NCBI RefSeq assembly: GCF_015207255.1
Contig: NZ_JADEXG010000035.1
Location: forward strand, 1-51,705
Direction: 5' to 3'
DNA: 51,705 nt
DNA from: Vasconcelosia minhoensis LEGE 07310
GTDB lineage: Bacteria > Cyanobacteriota > Cyanobacteriia > Phormidesmidales > Phormidesmidaceae
Shown here in pieces: positions 35,637 to 47,334 of the stretch; within the stretch, counting starts at the first letter, position 1; every line of letters begins with the position of its first letter. The notes under the pieces were generated by a model, which saw nothing but the letters and a program-made list of their open reading frames with translations, did no database searches and had not been told where the DNA came from. Made by a program: the position numbers and the translations under genes.

Positions 35637-36202
35637 CACAGAAACTCCTGTAAATGACGGCGCAGCTTCAGCAGCCCCTGCCGCGAGCGGCTTTTCACCG
35701 TTCCCAGGGGAATGGCGAGCTGCTGGGCAATCTGAGACTGGCTGAGACCGTTGAAATAGGCCAGCTCCAGCACCTGGCGTTCGGCTTCGGGAATCTGCGT
35801 CAGCGCCTCAGTCATCGCCTGAGCCTGCTCTGAGCGAGATAGCCCCTCCAGCCCGTCGAGGGCAGGTATCGTCTGGTCATCGGTATCGGCTCGCTGCCAG
35901 CGCTGTCGAAACTTCCGCTGCCGCCCGTGGGTGCGCAGCCGGTCGATGGCGCGCGATCGCGTCAGCATCAGCAAAAAATTTTTAAATGTTCCCCTAGTCG
36001 GGTCGTAGGTGGAGCGATGCCACAAATTCAAAAATACGTCCTGGGTCAGATCGGCGGCCTCATCGGGGGAAGCCAGCACCCTCAGCGACATGCCATAGAC
36101 CGAAGCCGCATAGCGATCGTACAGCTCGCCCAAAGCTTCCACATTCCCTGACTTGAGGGCGTTGAAAAGCTCAGTGTCTGATGGCAACGATCCGAGGGAC
36201 AT
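35636..36202 (-). CDS. ECF RNA polymerase sigma factor, SigK-like
   Basis: The 188-residue protein has sigma region 2 (LYDRYAASVYGMSLRVLASP, ADLTQDVFLNLWHRS, and a -10 recognition helix in FKNFLLMLTRSRAIDRLR) and sigma region 4 (IPEAERQVLELAYFNGLSQS, then IPLGTVKSRSRQGLLKLRRH). It lacks regions 1 and 3, as expected for ECF group sigma factors. The translationally coupled anti-sigma gene downstream confirms the pair. The target genes cannot be inferred from this window. Confidence 0.93.
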   Translation of the reverse strand: MSLGSLPSDTELFNALKSGNVEALGELYDRYAASVYGMSLRVLASPDEAADLTQDVFLNLWHRSTYDPTRGTFKNFLLMLTRSRAIDRLRTHGRQRKFRQRWQRADTDDQTIPALDGLEGLSRSEQAQAMTEALTQIPEAERQVLELAYFNGLSQSQIAQQLAIPLGTVKSRSRQGLLKLRRHLQEFL

Positions 36203-36382
36203 GTCTCTAGGCGATTGGGTCCGCGACTTGGGTCCGCCCGGCGGCAGCTGACCTCTTCAAAAAAATAGCTGATCGGTTAGCTGATCGATATAGGCAGTCA
36301 ATCCAGCCTGCTAACGTCCGCAATTTTCAGCGGCTAGCCAACGCGATAAGGTGTTCCTAGTGACTTATCATACCATCCACCC

Positions 36383-37357
36383 ATGCCATTCAATTTTGCA
36401 TCGATGCCTATGGGCTGCGGCACCTGGGCCTGGGGCAACCGCCTGCTCTGGGGTTACGACTCCCAGATGGATGAGCAGCTTCAGGCCGTCTTCAACCGCT
36501 GCGTCAGCGCTGGCGTCACCCTTTTTGATACCGGCGATTCCTACGGCACTGGCAAATTAAAAGGCCGCAGCGAGCAGCTGCTAGGCCGATTTGCGCAGGA
36601 CTACAGCGGCCCCAATCATGACCAAATCTGCATTGCGACGAAGCTGGCGGCCTACCCCTGGCGGCTAACCCGCGGGTCGATGGTCTCCGCCTGTCAGGCT
36701 TCGGCTGAGCGCATCGGCAGGCCGGTCGATTTAGCGCAGATGCACTGGTCTACGGCTAACTATGCGCCCTGGCAGGAAGGCCCGCTCTTAGACGGCCTGG
36801 CCGACCTCTACGAGCAGGGTCAGGTACAGGGCATCGGGCTGTCAAATTTTGGCCCAAAGCGGCTAAAGCTGGCTCACGAACGACTGGCTGAGCGGGGTAT
36901 CCCGATCGCAACGCTCCAGGTTCAATATTCGCTGCTATCAACCTATCCAATCGCGGAACTTGAACTCAGGCCGCTGTGCGAGCAGCTGGGAATTCGGCTG
37001 ATTGCCTACAGCCCCCTCTGTCTAGGACTGTTGACGGGCAAATACAGCGATCGGTCAGACTTACCGGGCGGTCTGCGGGGTCTGCTTTTTCGTTGGCTGC
37101 TGCCGGGCATTCAGCCGCTGCTAGACTGCCTCCAGGAAGTTGCCCAGTTTCGCAATAAAACACCGGCCCAGGTGGCCCTGAACTGGTGTATCTGCAAGGG
37201 CACAATGCCTATTCCCGGGGCAAAGACGCTCCAGCAGGCCGAGCAGAACCTGGGAGCCCTGGGCTGGCAGCTCAGCGAGGGTGAGTTGTTGGAACTCGAT
37301 CGCGCCACCGCTCACTCAGATCGAGAAATGATCCAAAACATCTTCCAAACCCGCTAG
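36383..37357 (+). CDS. Aldo/keto reductase
   Basis: The 324-residue TIM-barrel enzyme has the NADPH-dependent oxidoreductase features SMPMGCGTWAWGNRLLWGYD, VTLFDTGDSYGTGKLKGRSE (catalytic Asp and Tyr), the Lys in CIATKLAAYPWRLT, and the His in LAQMHWS. GIGLSNFGPKRL and IPIPGAK-like (MPIPGAKTLQQAEQNLGALG) cofactor segments follow. The substrate is unknown. The broken Rpn gene starts 14 bases after its stop. Confidence 0.9.
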   Translation: MPFNFASMPMGCGTWAWGNRLLWGYDSQMDEQLQAVFNRCVSAGVTLFDTGDSYGTGKLKGRSEQLLGRFAQDYSGPNHDQICIATKLAAYPWRLTRGSMVSACQASAERIGRPVDLAQMHWSTANYAPWQEGPLLDGLADLYEQGQVQGIGLSNFGPKRLKLAHERLAERGIPIATLQVQYSLLSTYPIAELELRPLCEQLGIRLIAYSPLCLGLLTGKYSDRSDLPGGLRGLLFRWLLPGIQPLLDCLQEVAQFRNKTPAQVALNWCICKGTMPIPGAKTLQQAEQNLGALGWQLSEGELLELDRATAHSDREMIQNIFQTR

Positions 37358-37371
37358 CAGGCCACCGATTG

Positions 37372-38248
37372 ATGCGGCGAGATTCCATCTTTTACCATCT
37401 GTTTCAACAGTCACCCGAACTACTGTTCGAGCTGTTGGACAATCCGCCAGCCAACGCTCAGGACTACCGATTTGATGCCGTTGCGGTCAAAGAACCCAGG
37501 TTCGAAATTGACGGCGTGTTCCTGCCGCCAGAGTCGGAGTCACCAGGCGTGGTCTATTTCTGCGTTGGCGTAGCCTGCCGAAGGCATAGTTCAGCTGCAA
37601 AAGGACGAGCAGCTGTATGAGCGGCTGTTTGGCGAATTGTTTCTGTATTTTTATCGCAACCGCGATCGCTTTAGCGACTGGCAAGCCGTAGTCATCTATC
37701 CCTCGCGAACAACCGAGCAGCGTCAGACCCATCCTTACCGCGCACTGCTGGAATGCGAGCAGATGAATCGAGTCTACCTGGATGAGCTAGGCGAGATTGA
37801 CCAGCTGCCGCTAAACCTAGCGCTGATAGCGCTAACCATGATTGATGAAGCAGATGCGCCAGAGGCTGCCAGGAATCTGCTGGCCCGTTCTCAGCGAGAA
37901 AACCAGCCCCCACCGATGAATCGAGCCATAATGGATATGGTCACGACAATCATGGTGTACAAGTTTACCCATCTGAGTCAGCGAGAGGTTGAGGAAATGC
38001 TGGGAGTAAGGCTACAAGAAACTCGGGTATATCAAGAAGTTAGAGCAGAAGGTGAGGAGTTTGGTCGGCGGGATGAGGCAACATCGTTCGTCCTACGGTT
38101 GCTTACTCGTAAACTGGGCGAAGTTTCCGAAGCAGCGCAATCGCAGATCAACGACTTATCACTCCCTCAGCTAGAGTCTCTAGGAGAAGCATTACTAGAT
38201 TTCACGAGCCCGGACGACCTGGCAACGTGGCTAGCAGCGCAGGAATAG
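37372..38248 (+). pseudogene. Rpn/DUF2887-family nuclease-like gene broken by a 23-nt insertion
   Basis: The N-terminal part (MRRDSIFYHLFQQSPELLFE, YRFDAVAVKEPRFEIDGVFL) and, in another frame, the remainder (FLYFYRNRDRFSDWQAVVIY, then HPYRALLECEQMNRVYLDEL and MDMVTTIMVYKFTHLSQREV) together make a complete Rpn/PD-(D/E)XK-type protein of about 285 residues. The family normally continues GVVYFCE-VQLQKDEQLYERL. Here a 23-base element sits between the codons for Cys and Val and shifts the frame, and the first frame stops at 37618-37620. Removing the element and restoring one base rejoins the frames, so the inactivation looks recent. Confidence 0.85.
37565..37587 (+). repeat. Small dispersed repeat-like insertion (23 nt)
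   Basis: The segment starts TTGGCGTAGCC and ends GAAGGCAT, and it includes the short hairpin GCCT-GCCGA-AGGC. It interrupts an otherwise intact reading frame. Its sequence resembles the GCGTAGCCTGCCGAAGGC-type very small dispersed repeats known from filamentous cyanobacteria. No second copy is visible in the window, so mobility rests on family knowledge. Confidence 0.7.
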
Positions 38249-38389
38249 CGAGTCATGAATGATTTGGATAAACCTAGTAAAGGCGCTGAGTTTCTTACTT
38301 CACAGGAGCAATAAGCGATAGATGCTGTGCATGAAATTAACGAAGTCGCCGTTTTTCAAAATTCAAACCAGTCTACGATGTGACTGATT

Positions 38390-38641
38390 ATGCGAATTAT
38401 TTCAGAGGACGAGTTCAGGTCAGAAGTGAAGCCTATTTTAGATAGTGTATTTGCGAGTTCCAATGAGTGGGGTGAAGTATTTACGACTAATATAGACCGC
38501 CAGAAGATTTTGTATCCCCTCGATGATTCGGATGATCTAAACGTAGAACTTTTAGAAGCGATCATAGTTGCAGCAATTCAAGCTGGAGACAAAGGATGCT
38601 ATTTATCGGAAATTTGGAGACACCACAAACACAATGATTGA
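38390..38641 (+). CDS. Hypothetical small acidic protein
   Basis: The 83-residue product (MRIISEDEFRSEVKPILDSV, then LNVELLEAIIVAAIQAGDKG and CYLSEIWRHHKHND) has no membrane segment or motif I can name. The composition is soluble and slightly acidic, and the base composition is more AT-rich than the flanking genes, which may point to acquired DNA. It follows the broken Rpn gene and a short interrupted frame at 38255-38383, and converges with the ATP-grasp gene. Confidence 0.5.
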   Translation: MRIISEDEFRSEVKPILDSVFASSNEWGEVFTTNIDRQKILYPLDDSDDLNVELLEAIIVAAIQAGDKGCYLSEIWRHHKHND

Positions 38642-38655
38642 AGTGGACCCCAAAG

Positions 38656-40062
38656 CTAAGACCCTAGAATCCAGGTATCCTTGCTGCCACCGCCCTGGGT
38701 TGAATTCACAACCAGGCTACCTTCGGTCAGCGCCACGCGGGTGAGGCCGCCGGGGTGGACGTGGATGTCGTCTCCCTGATGCAGGATGTAGGGCCGGAGG
38801 TCGGTGTGACGGCCTGCTGGGCTGTCGTCAATAAAAGTGGGAATCTGCGATAGGTAGACAGTGGGCTGAGCCATATAGCCCCTGGGGTCTTGCTTAATCC
38901 GCTCGGCAAAATCGGCTCGTTCAGACTGGCTGGCGTTGGGGCCGACCAGCATTCCCTTGCCGCCTTCTTCGCTGGCAGACTTGACGACCAGCTGGTCGAG
39001 ATGATCCAGCACGTAGGACCGGTCCGAGTCGCGCCAGCAGAGATAGGTGGGGACGTTCGGCAGCTTGGGCGATTCGTCTAGGTAGTAGCGAATCATGTCG
39101 GGGACGCAGGCATAGATTACCTTGTCGTCTGCGATGCCGGTGCCCATGGCGTTGGCTAGAGTCAGGCGGCCCTGCTGGCAGAGGTCGATAATGCCCTCCA
39201 GTCCCGAGTCGTAGCCGTCCAGGCTGATTCGGTTGATCAGCTGCGTATCGCCGCGACGGTAGATGATGTCGATTGGCTTCAGCCCCTGGGGCGTTTGGCG
39301 CTGGAGGCAACCGTCTACCAGGGTTAACGCTTCCGGTTCCACTAGAGCCGCGCCGGTCTGCTTGGCCAGCATGGCATGTTCAGAATAGGCCGACTCGTCT
39401 GGGCCGGGGGTGAGCACCGCGATCGCGCCATCCCCCAGCTGCCGCAGCGTCCGCTCCAAAACCTGACCGTAGGTCTCCACCGGCTCGATCTCATACTGCG
39501 CTAGCAGCCCGGGCAACACCCGCTGCATTGCCTGGCGGTTTTTGAGCACATAGGCAATCCCCGAAGGCACCCGCAGGTTGTCTTCCAGCACATGCCACTG
39601 ACCTTCGCGATCGCGAATCAGATCCGTCCCGCTGATATGACACCAGATGCCCTTAGGCGGCTTCATCCCCATGCAGCCGGGCAAAAAACCCACCGCCGAC
39701 TCCACGATTTCTCGCGGAATCACCCCATCCTTGACAATTTTCTGCTCACCATAGATATCGGCACAAAACTGATTGAGCGCCATCACCCGCTGCTTTAAAC
39801 CCGCCGTCAGGGTTTCCCACACCGGGGCGGCAATCATTCGCGGCAGGATATCAAACGGCAGCACCCGCTCTTCACCGTCGAAGGTAAAGGTCGCCCCCAG
39901 CTCCTCCAGCACCTGCTGCGCTTTGGCCTGAGCCTGTAGGGCGGCTTCCGGCGGCTGTTCGCGAAACCACTGGAGCAAAGGCTCAACCACTGCCCGGGGC
40001 TGACCCGCCGCCGCAAAATACTCGTCGTAGAATTTCTGGGGGGCATAGGCATCAAAAAGCAT
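38656..40062 (-). CDS. Circularly permuted ATP-grasp protein (DUF404/DUF407)
   Basis: The 468-residue protein has the conserved opening FYDEYFAAAGQPRAVVEPLL and the segments GIWCHISGTDLIRDREGQWH, VLEDNLRVPSGIAYVLKNRQ and IYRRGDTQLINRISLDGYDS. VVKSASEEGGKGMLVGPNAS supplies the Gly-rich ATP-binding loop, and the C-terminus reads LRPYILHQGDDIHVHPGGLT. This is the type 2 circularly permuted ATP-grasp family, thought to make peptide bonds. It often lies with an alpha-E protein and a transglutaminase-like gene, but neither is adjacent here. Confidence 0.92.
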   Translation of the reverse strand: MLFDAYAPQKFYDEYFAAAGQPRAVVEPLLQWFREQPPEAALQAQAKAQQVLEELGATFTFDGEERVLPFDILPRMIAAPVWETLTAGLKQRVMALNQFCADIYGEQKIVKDGVIPREIVESAVGFLPGCMGMKPPKGIWCHISGTDLIRDREGQWHVLEDNLRVPSGIAYVLKNRQAMQRVLPGLLAQYEIEPVETYGQVLERTLRQLGDGAIAVLTPGPDESAYSEHAMLAKQTGAALVEPEALTLVDGCLQRQTPQGLKPIDIIYRRGDTQLINRISLDGYDSGLEGIIDLCQQGRLTLANAMGTGIADDKVIYACVPDMIRYYLDESPKLPNVPTYLCWRDSDRSYVLDHLDQLVVKSASEEGGKGMLVGPNASQSERADFAERIKQDPRGYMAQPTVYLSQIPTFIDDSPAGRHTDLRPYILHQGDDIHVHPGGLTRVALTEGSLVVNSTQGGGSKDTWILGS

Positions 40063-40157
40063 CGGTTAACCCTATACGGTCGTTTCGGTGTAATTCTACG
40101 ACATCCCTCAGGGGGAATCTACACCTGAAGTTTACAGAACCCTTTGACATAATCAAA

Positions 40158-40505
40158 ATGTCAGCTCGAGAGAGAAAGATGAGAAAAACATTTTTGCTGC
40201 ACCAGTTTCAGAATGCCTATCGCCAGGCCATTCGAAATTCTAAGTATCGGTGGTTAGTTGTGCTGGGAACGCTGCTGTACCTGGTCAGCCCCATCGACAT
40301 CTCTCCAGACGTGATTCCCCTGATTGGTTGGGTAGATGATGGCCTGATAGCCACGCTGCTATTGACGGAAGTCAGCCAAATCGTGACCGAGTCACTCAAG
40401 TCTAAAAAAGGTTCGGCAGCGGCTTCTAGTGCTAGGACAACTCCCGAACAAGAAGCTGAACAGATTGGCCAAGTTATCGATGTAGAGGCTGTTTCAGTCG
40501 GCTAG
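40158..40505 (+). CDS. DUF1232 (YkvA-like) membrane protein
   Basis: The 115-residue protein contains the DUF1232 core WLVVLGTLLYLVSPIDISPD followed by VIPLIGWVDDGLIATLLLTE, with one or two short hydrophobic segments. Function is unknown. The ATG at 40158 is used. An internal ATG at 40179 has a purine-rich GAGAGAAAG just ahead and could be the real start. The alanine-rich gene follows 68 bases later and ends at a strong terminator, so the two may be one transcript. Confidence 0.75.
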   Translation: MSARERKMRKTFLLHQFQNAYRQAIRNSKYRWLVVLGTLLYLVSPIDISPDVIPLIGWVDDGLIATLLLTEVSQIVTESLKSKKGSAAASSARTTPEQEAEQIGQVIDVEAVSVG

Positions 40506-40573
40506 TCGGAGAAACTTTTACCCGCCGCATCTCTATTAGCAACAAAATCTTAACCAACAACAGGAGACAGATC

Positions 40574-41155
40574 ATGTCTAACTATCTAGAACAGGCACAG
40601 GCCGAACAGACCGAGCAGGTAGAAACTTCCGAGAACATGAAAAAGCTGAAGGAAGAAGCCGGTTTGCGGTCTCGCCGGATTGGCAAGATCCTTCGCACCG
40701 CTTTTACGGAGACGGCTGCCGAGCTCAAAGCGGGCACAACGGTGCTCAGTCCGGTAGCCAAAGAACTGACCAAAACAGCGGCAGAGAATATCAAGCAAAC
40801 GAGTCAGGCTGCCGTCAGCGAAGTTAACCAGTCCTGGGTAGAAGAAGAGGCCTCCCAGGAAACGCCCGACCGAATTCAGGCGCTATTTCGAGCGATCGCG
40901 AGAATCTTCAAAGAGAGCTGGCTGCCCAAAGCGCAAACCCAGGCTAGCGGATTTGACGAGTCTTTGAAAGCACGCTATGGCGATCGCTATGGCGCGGTTA
41001 AGCAGCGGTGGAACGGCTTCAAAGCCTGGTATGCCAAGGCCGCAGAAAAAGAAATCAATTCGGTGAAGTCGGCCATGTCTAAACCGGCCACTGCTCAGCC
41101 GAGCGAGACGGCGATGACGGTAGATACCGCCGCTACCGAAATTGAGATTTCATAG
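40574..41155 (+). CDS. Hypothetical Ala/Glu/Lys-rich helical protein
   Basis: The 193-residue protein is almost wholly predicted helical, with heptad-like Ala and Lys runs (LRSRRIGKILRTAFTETAAE, ELTKTAAENIKQTSQAAVSE). It has a conserved-looking centre (RIQALFRAIARIFKESWLPK) and KQRWNGFKAWYAKAAEKEIN near its end. No signal or full membrane span is present, but the amphipathic helices could sit on a membrane. CAGGAG upstream supports the start. I do not recognise a named family. It ends 31 bases before an intrinsic terminator. Confidence 0.65.
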   Translation: MSNYLEQAQAEQTEQVETSENMKKLKEEAGLRSRRIGKILRTAFTETAAELKAGTTVLSPVAKELTKTAAENIKQTSQAAVSEVNQSWVEEEASQETPDRIQALFRAIARIFKESWLPKAQTQASGFDESLKARYGDRYGAVKQRWNGFKAWYAKAAEKEINSVKSAMSKPATAQPSETAMTVDTAATEIEIS

Positions 41156-41186
41156 TCCGCTGGGCTATGGGCTGTTAGTTCATGCC

Positions 41187-41219
41187 GTGGGGGATACGAC
41201 TCGTATCCCCCACTTTTTT
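41187..41219 (+). terminator. Intrinsic terminator downstream of the Ala-rich gene
   Basis: GTGGGGGATA (41187-41196) pairs with TATCCCCCAC (41204-41213), and the inner CGA/TCG can extend the stem. TTTTTT follows at 41214-41219. Confidence 0.92.
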
Positions 41220-41232
41220 ATGGGTTCTTCCG

Positions 41233-42150
41233 TCAGAATTCGCGTATCTCAGCTGACCCTAGTCCCTGTTCGGATAGCCAGTCCAAAATTAGCGCATTCA
41301 CGACTTCGGGCCGCTCATCGTGGGGGCAGTGGCCCGTATTGTCGATGGTTTGAAACGTAACTGCGCGTTCCGGGTCGGCTGCCAACGCCTGGTAGAGGCC
41401 AGCCGCCGTGAGCGGTGTCCAGGGGTCGCGATCGCCCCAAAGTATCAGCAGCGGCTGTTGCACCTGGGGTAGCAGCTCGGCGGGCCGGGGGCCGGGGGGC
41501 GCAGTCAGCACTGAGGCAAACACCTGCTGCGCGCCGGGCTGGCTAGCGGGCTGGTAGAGCAGGTCCACCAGCTCTTCGGTAATCGCCTCACGGTTGGCAT
41601 AGACCTGCCGCAGCGAGCCGCGAATTCTGCGCTTCTGCCGTACCTGGTTGAACAGGAACGGCCCGACGACTTTGGAACTCACCAGGCGAGAAAATAGTCC
41701 CATTACCGTTCGCATTGCCCCTGGCAAATCTTCTGGCCGATGGTTGAGGCTAGCCGCGCAGTTGAGCAAAACGCCGCCCGCAGCGGTTTCGGGAAAGTGG
41801 GCCAGGGTCATCAGCGTCATCAGCCCGCCGATCGAGTTGCCGACAAACACCGCAGGCTGCCGAATATGGGCCTGCCAAAAGTCGTGAATCAGCTGCTCCC
41901 ACAGCTCCATGGCGTAGTCAATCGCGGGCTTATCTGAATCGCCAAAGCCCAGCAGGTCTAACGCATAGACGCGGTATCCCGCCGCCGCCAGGATGGGAAT
42001 ATTTTTGCGCCAGTGGCCCAGCGCAGCGCCAAAGCCGTGGAGCAAGACCAGCGGCTGTCCCTGTCCCTGGACGGCATAGCGGATGCTGTAGCCGCGCCAG
42101 GTCCAGGTTTGCTTTTCGATGGCGCTGGGCAGCGTCAGTTGAACGGTCAT
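41233..42150 (-). CDS. Alpha/beta hydrolase
   Basis: The 305-residue protein has the catalytic triad in context: nucleophile Ser in VFVGNSIGGLMTLM, Asp in ILWGDRDPWTPLTA and His in DNTGHCPHDERPEVV. The oxyanion segment is VLLHGFGAALGHWRKNIP. It resembles the plant and cyanobacterial haloalkane-dehalogenase/pheophytinase-like branch, but the substrate is unknown. I start at ATG 42150 because the upstream TTG adds only MGRLG. It converges with the terminator of the preceding plus-strand gene. Confidence 0.88.
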   Translation of the reverse strand: MTVQLTLPSAIEKQTWTWRGYSIRYAVQGQGQPLVLLHGFGAALGHWRKNIPILAAAGYRVYALDLLGFGDSDKPAIDYAMELWEQLIHDFWQAHIRQPAVFVGNSIGGLMTLMTLAHFPETAAGGVLLNCAASLNHRPEDLPGAMRTVMGLFSRLVSSKVVGPFLFNQVRQKRRIRGSLRQVYANREAITEELVDLLYQPASQPGAQQVFASVLTAPPGPRPAELLPQVQQPLLILWGDRDPWTPLTAAGLYQALAADPERAVTFQTIDNTGHCPHDERPEVVNALILDWLSEQGLGSAEIREF

Positions 42151-42230
42151 TCCAAGTCGTCCCAAGTCGTCTATGAGCGGATTATTCCATCATAGAAGTT
42201 TTCCGCTGGGATCGGGCACTAGGGACTGGT

Positions 42231-43058
42231 TTAAGTTCTGCACCCGGACTGCTGAAGGAAGCTGTCTAGCCAGCTATTAGAGTCCGGCGGCAGCGGCGGC
42301 AGGGGATCGCGCTGATAGTCGATTTGGCTATCGAAGCTGGCGCGATCGCACACCCGGTCGAGCAGCTGCTTTAGATCTATCTCGATACTGCCATCGGTTC
42401 CTTGCAGCGGCAGCGGAAATACTGGAATAGGCTCCTGCACATCCCAGGTATACAGAGCTGCCTTGGGACGCTGTTCGCTGCGGCTAACCAGAATGCGGTA
42501 ATCGCTATCGCCGTAAGGATTGTAAATGACCGTTGGCTCCCAGCTGCGCAGCAGATCGATTTCAACCAGGTGCGTCGAGCTGGCAATGATCGCCTCACGG
42601 TAATGTTCGTAGACCTGTCGGCCCCGCCCCGCTCGTTTTTTGGCCGGAGACAGTATCTCTACCCGCGTTACCGGGTTCTGGGTGTTTAGATCAACGATCT
42701 CCAGAGACAATTCTGCCACTTCTTGAGGCACGGGTACCAGCACATCGATGGGTTGAAAAGGCCGCTCCGGTTGGGAACATTCCACCGCGGGGAGACCGTC
42801 ATAGTAGCTATCGTCTGTAGCAGGACTATCGAGTGCAGCAGTGTCAGGGCGGCGGACTGACACTGCTTCGACAATGCCTACCATCAGGGCATCTTCACCG
42901 CTGACTCGATAGTTTTGAGATTTGATCACCACCTGATATGGCTCAAGCAGCTTTCTGCGTAGGTCTTCAGCCAGCGCATAGATAAGTTCCTGGTGCAGCT
43001 CGTGCCACCGGTCAGGATGCTCTAAATAGGGATTCATACCAGGAAAAGCAGCGGGCAT
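42231..43058 (-). CDS. DUF4058 family protein
   Basis: The 275-residue protein opens MPAAFPGMNPYLEHPDRWHE, the standard start of DUF4058, and continues with LIYALAEDLRRKLLEPYQVV, VTRVEILSPAKKRAGRGRQV and HLVEIDLLR. The LSP/EID region resembles PD-(D/E)XK nuclease folds, but nuclease activity is speculative. The start at 43058 has AGG in range. Longer in-frame options to 43139 lack family similarity. Such genes are abundant and of unknown role in cyanobacteria. Confidence 0.85.
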   Translation of the reverse strand: MPAAFPGMNPYLEHPDRWHELHQELIYALAEDLRRKLLEPYQVVIKSQNYRVSGEDALMVGIVEAVSVRRPDTAALDSPATDDSYYDGLPAVECSQPERPFQPIDVLVPVPQEVAELSLEIVDLNTQNPVTRVEILSPAKKRAGRGRQVYEHYREAIIASSTHLVEIDLLRSWEPTVIYNPYGDSDYRILVSRSEQRPKAALYTWDVQEPIPVFPLPLQGTDGSIEIDLKQLLDRVCDRASFDSQIDYQRDPLPPLPPDSNSWLDSFLQQSGCRT

Positions 43059-43449
43059 CGCAGCGCCTATCGTGAAATTTTTATCTGCCAATGACTCTAT
43101 GCGCATACTGAGGCCCATACTGAAACGGGCAGGTATCAAAACTATCCTTTCCCTATTAAAGCCCAGGATTGAATAAACTCAGTAGGGCAGCTGGGCAAGC
43201 TTTTTGAGGATTTAACACGAGCTTTAAACAAGCGCCTGCTGGCTTCAAAGTGGGCGACCTTGTCAACTTTCAGTGAATTAAGCGCTCAGGAAAAACTAAA
43301 AAGCGGCTATTGACTTGAGCAGCCCCAGCGGCAAATCCGATAAAAACTCCAAAAACCGGGCGGCTTTGCGGCAACTATATAGTCCAGGCCATAGAAAATA
43401 GTAGGATTTTCAGCTATTTTGAAATCGGAAAACACGTCCCAACGACAGA
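43059..43449 (+). other. Noncoding region between DUF4058 and treS
   Basis: This 391-base divergent spacer holds no gene I can support. The 3' part (about 43300-43440) should carry the treS promoter, and the 5' part that of DUF4058. Near-consensus pieces such as TTGACT at 43308 are present without a well-spaced -10. No clear operator or repeat is visible. Confidence 0.4.
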
Positions 43450-46845
<3,396 letters not shown>

Positions 46846-46898
46846 GCAGGCTCAAATCTCTGATAAATCATCAGATAAATCAATGGGCCTAAATCAAG

Positions 46899-46953
46899 GG
46901 GCCACAGTGCTTGGAAGGTGAACAATACGCTCTCAGCACTGTGGCCCATTTTT
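46899..46953 (+). terminator. Intrinsic terminator of the treS fusion gene
   Basis: GGGCCACAGTGCT (46899-46911) and AGCACTGTGGCCC (46935-46947) form a perfect 13-bp stem around a 23-base loop. TTTTT follows from 46949 to 46953. Confidence 0.85.
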
Positions 46954-47001
46954 CAGCTGCTATAGAATTCAGTCCCCAAATTTAGAGTTCTGCCTTCAGG
47001 A

Positions 47002-47169
47002 CTAGGCGTTCTTCAGCAAATGCTTAACCAGATTGTCCTTCACCATCATCTGACGCATAACTTCAACGACATACTCCTGAGCCTGCTCTACGCTCAGGAC
47101 TTTGACCTGGTCGCGCAGGACCTGCAGCTTGAATTCCTGCTCAAGGGTTAGCTTTCCGGGCATATCCAT
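47002..47169 (-). CDS. nblA: Phycobilisome degradation protein NblA
   Basis: NblA is the adaptor that binds phycobiliproteins and brings Clp protease to dismantle phycobilisomes during nutrient starvation. The 55-residue protein reads MDMPGKLTLEQEFKLQVLRD, then SVEQAQEYVVEVMRQMMVKD, and ends NLVKHLLKNA. The LxLEQEFxL start, QAQEY and the C-terminal NLxxHLLK are NblA family features, and its length is right. The start at 47169 has GGAGAGG five bases upstream. The gene is short and easily missed. An upstream promoter (47268-47296) fits starvation control. Confidence 0.93.
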   Translation of the reverse strand: MDMPGKLTLEQEFKLQVLRDQVKVLSVEQAQEYVVEVMRQMMVKDNLVKHLLKNA

Positions 47170-47267
47170 GATGTCCTCTCCTTTAGATGTAACAGTTCAC
47201 TTAAATCGTCAGCGTTGCAATGGGCATACCGCTGAAAACGTCAAACATATAAACTCAATTGTAATAA

Positions 47268-47296
47268 ATTTTAACTGCGGCCTTCCGGTTTGTCAA
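47268..47296 (-). promoter_or_regulatory. Sigma70-type promoter of nblA
   Basis: On the minus strand TTGACA (47296-47291) is followed after exactly 17 bases by TAAAAT (47273-47268). This gives a full -35 and a five-of-six -10. A transcript starting near 47261 would have a 5' UTR of about 92 bases. A second TTGACA lies seven bases further upstream. Confidence 0.75.
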
Positions 47297-47320
47297 CTTG
47301 TCAAGCGTTAATTAATCAAA

Positions 47321-47334
47321 GTAACAAAAGTTAA
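47321..47334. promoter_or_regulatory. NtcA-box-like site upstream of nblA
   Basis: GTA (47321-47323), eight bases, then TAA (47332-47334) differs from the NtcA consensus GTA-N8-TAC by one base. It is centred about 66 bases upstream of the predicted nblA start site. NtcA controls nblA in several cyanobacteria. A single mismatch means this remains tentative. Confidence 0.3.

Noticed and set aside
46861-46890. Repeated GATAAATCA next to treS as a mobile element end
   Set aside because: Only two short copies at 46861-46880, without inverted ends or further copies. It is likely chance near the terminator.
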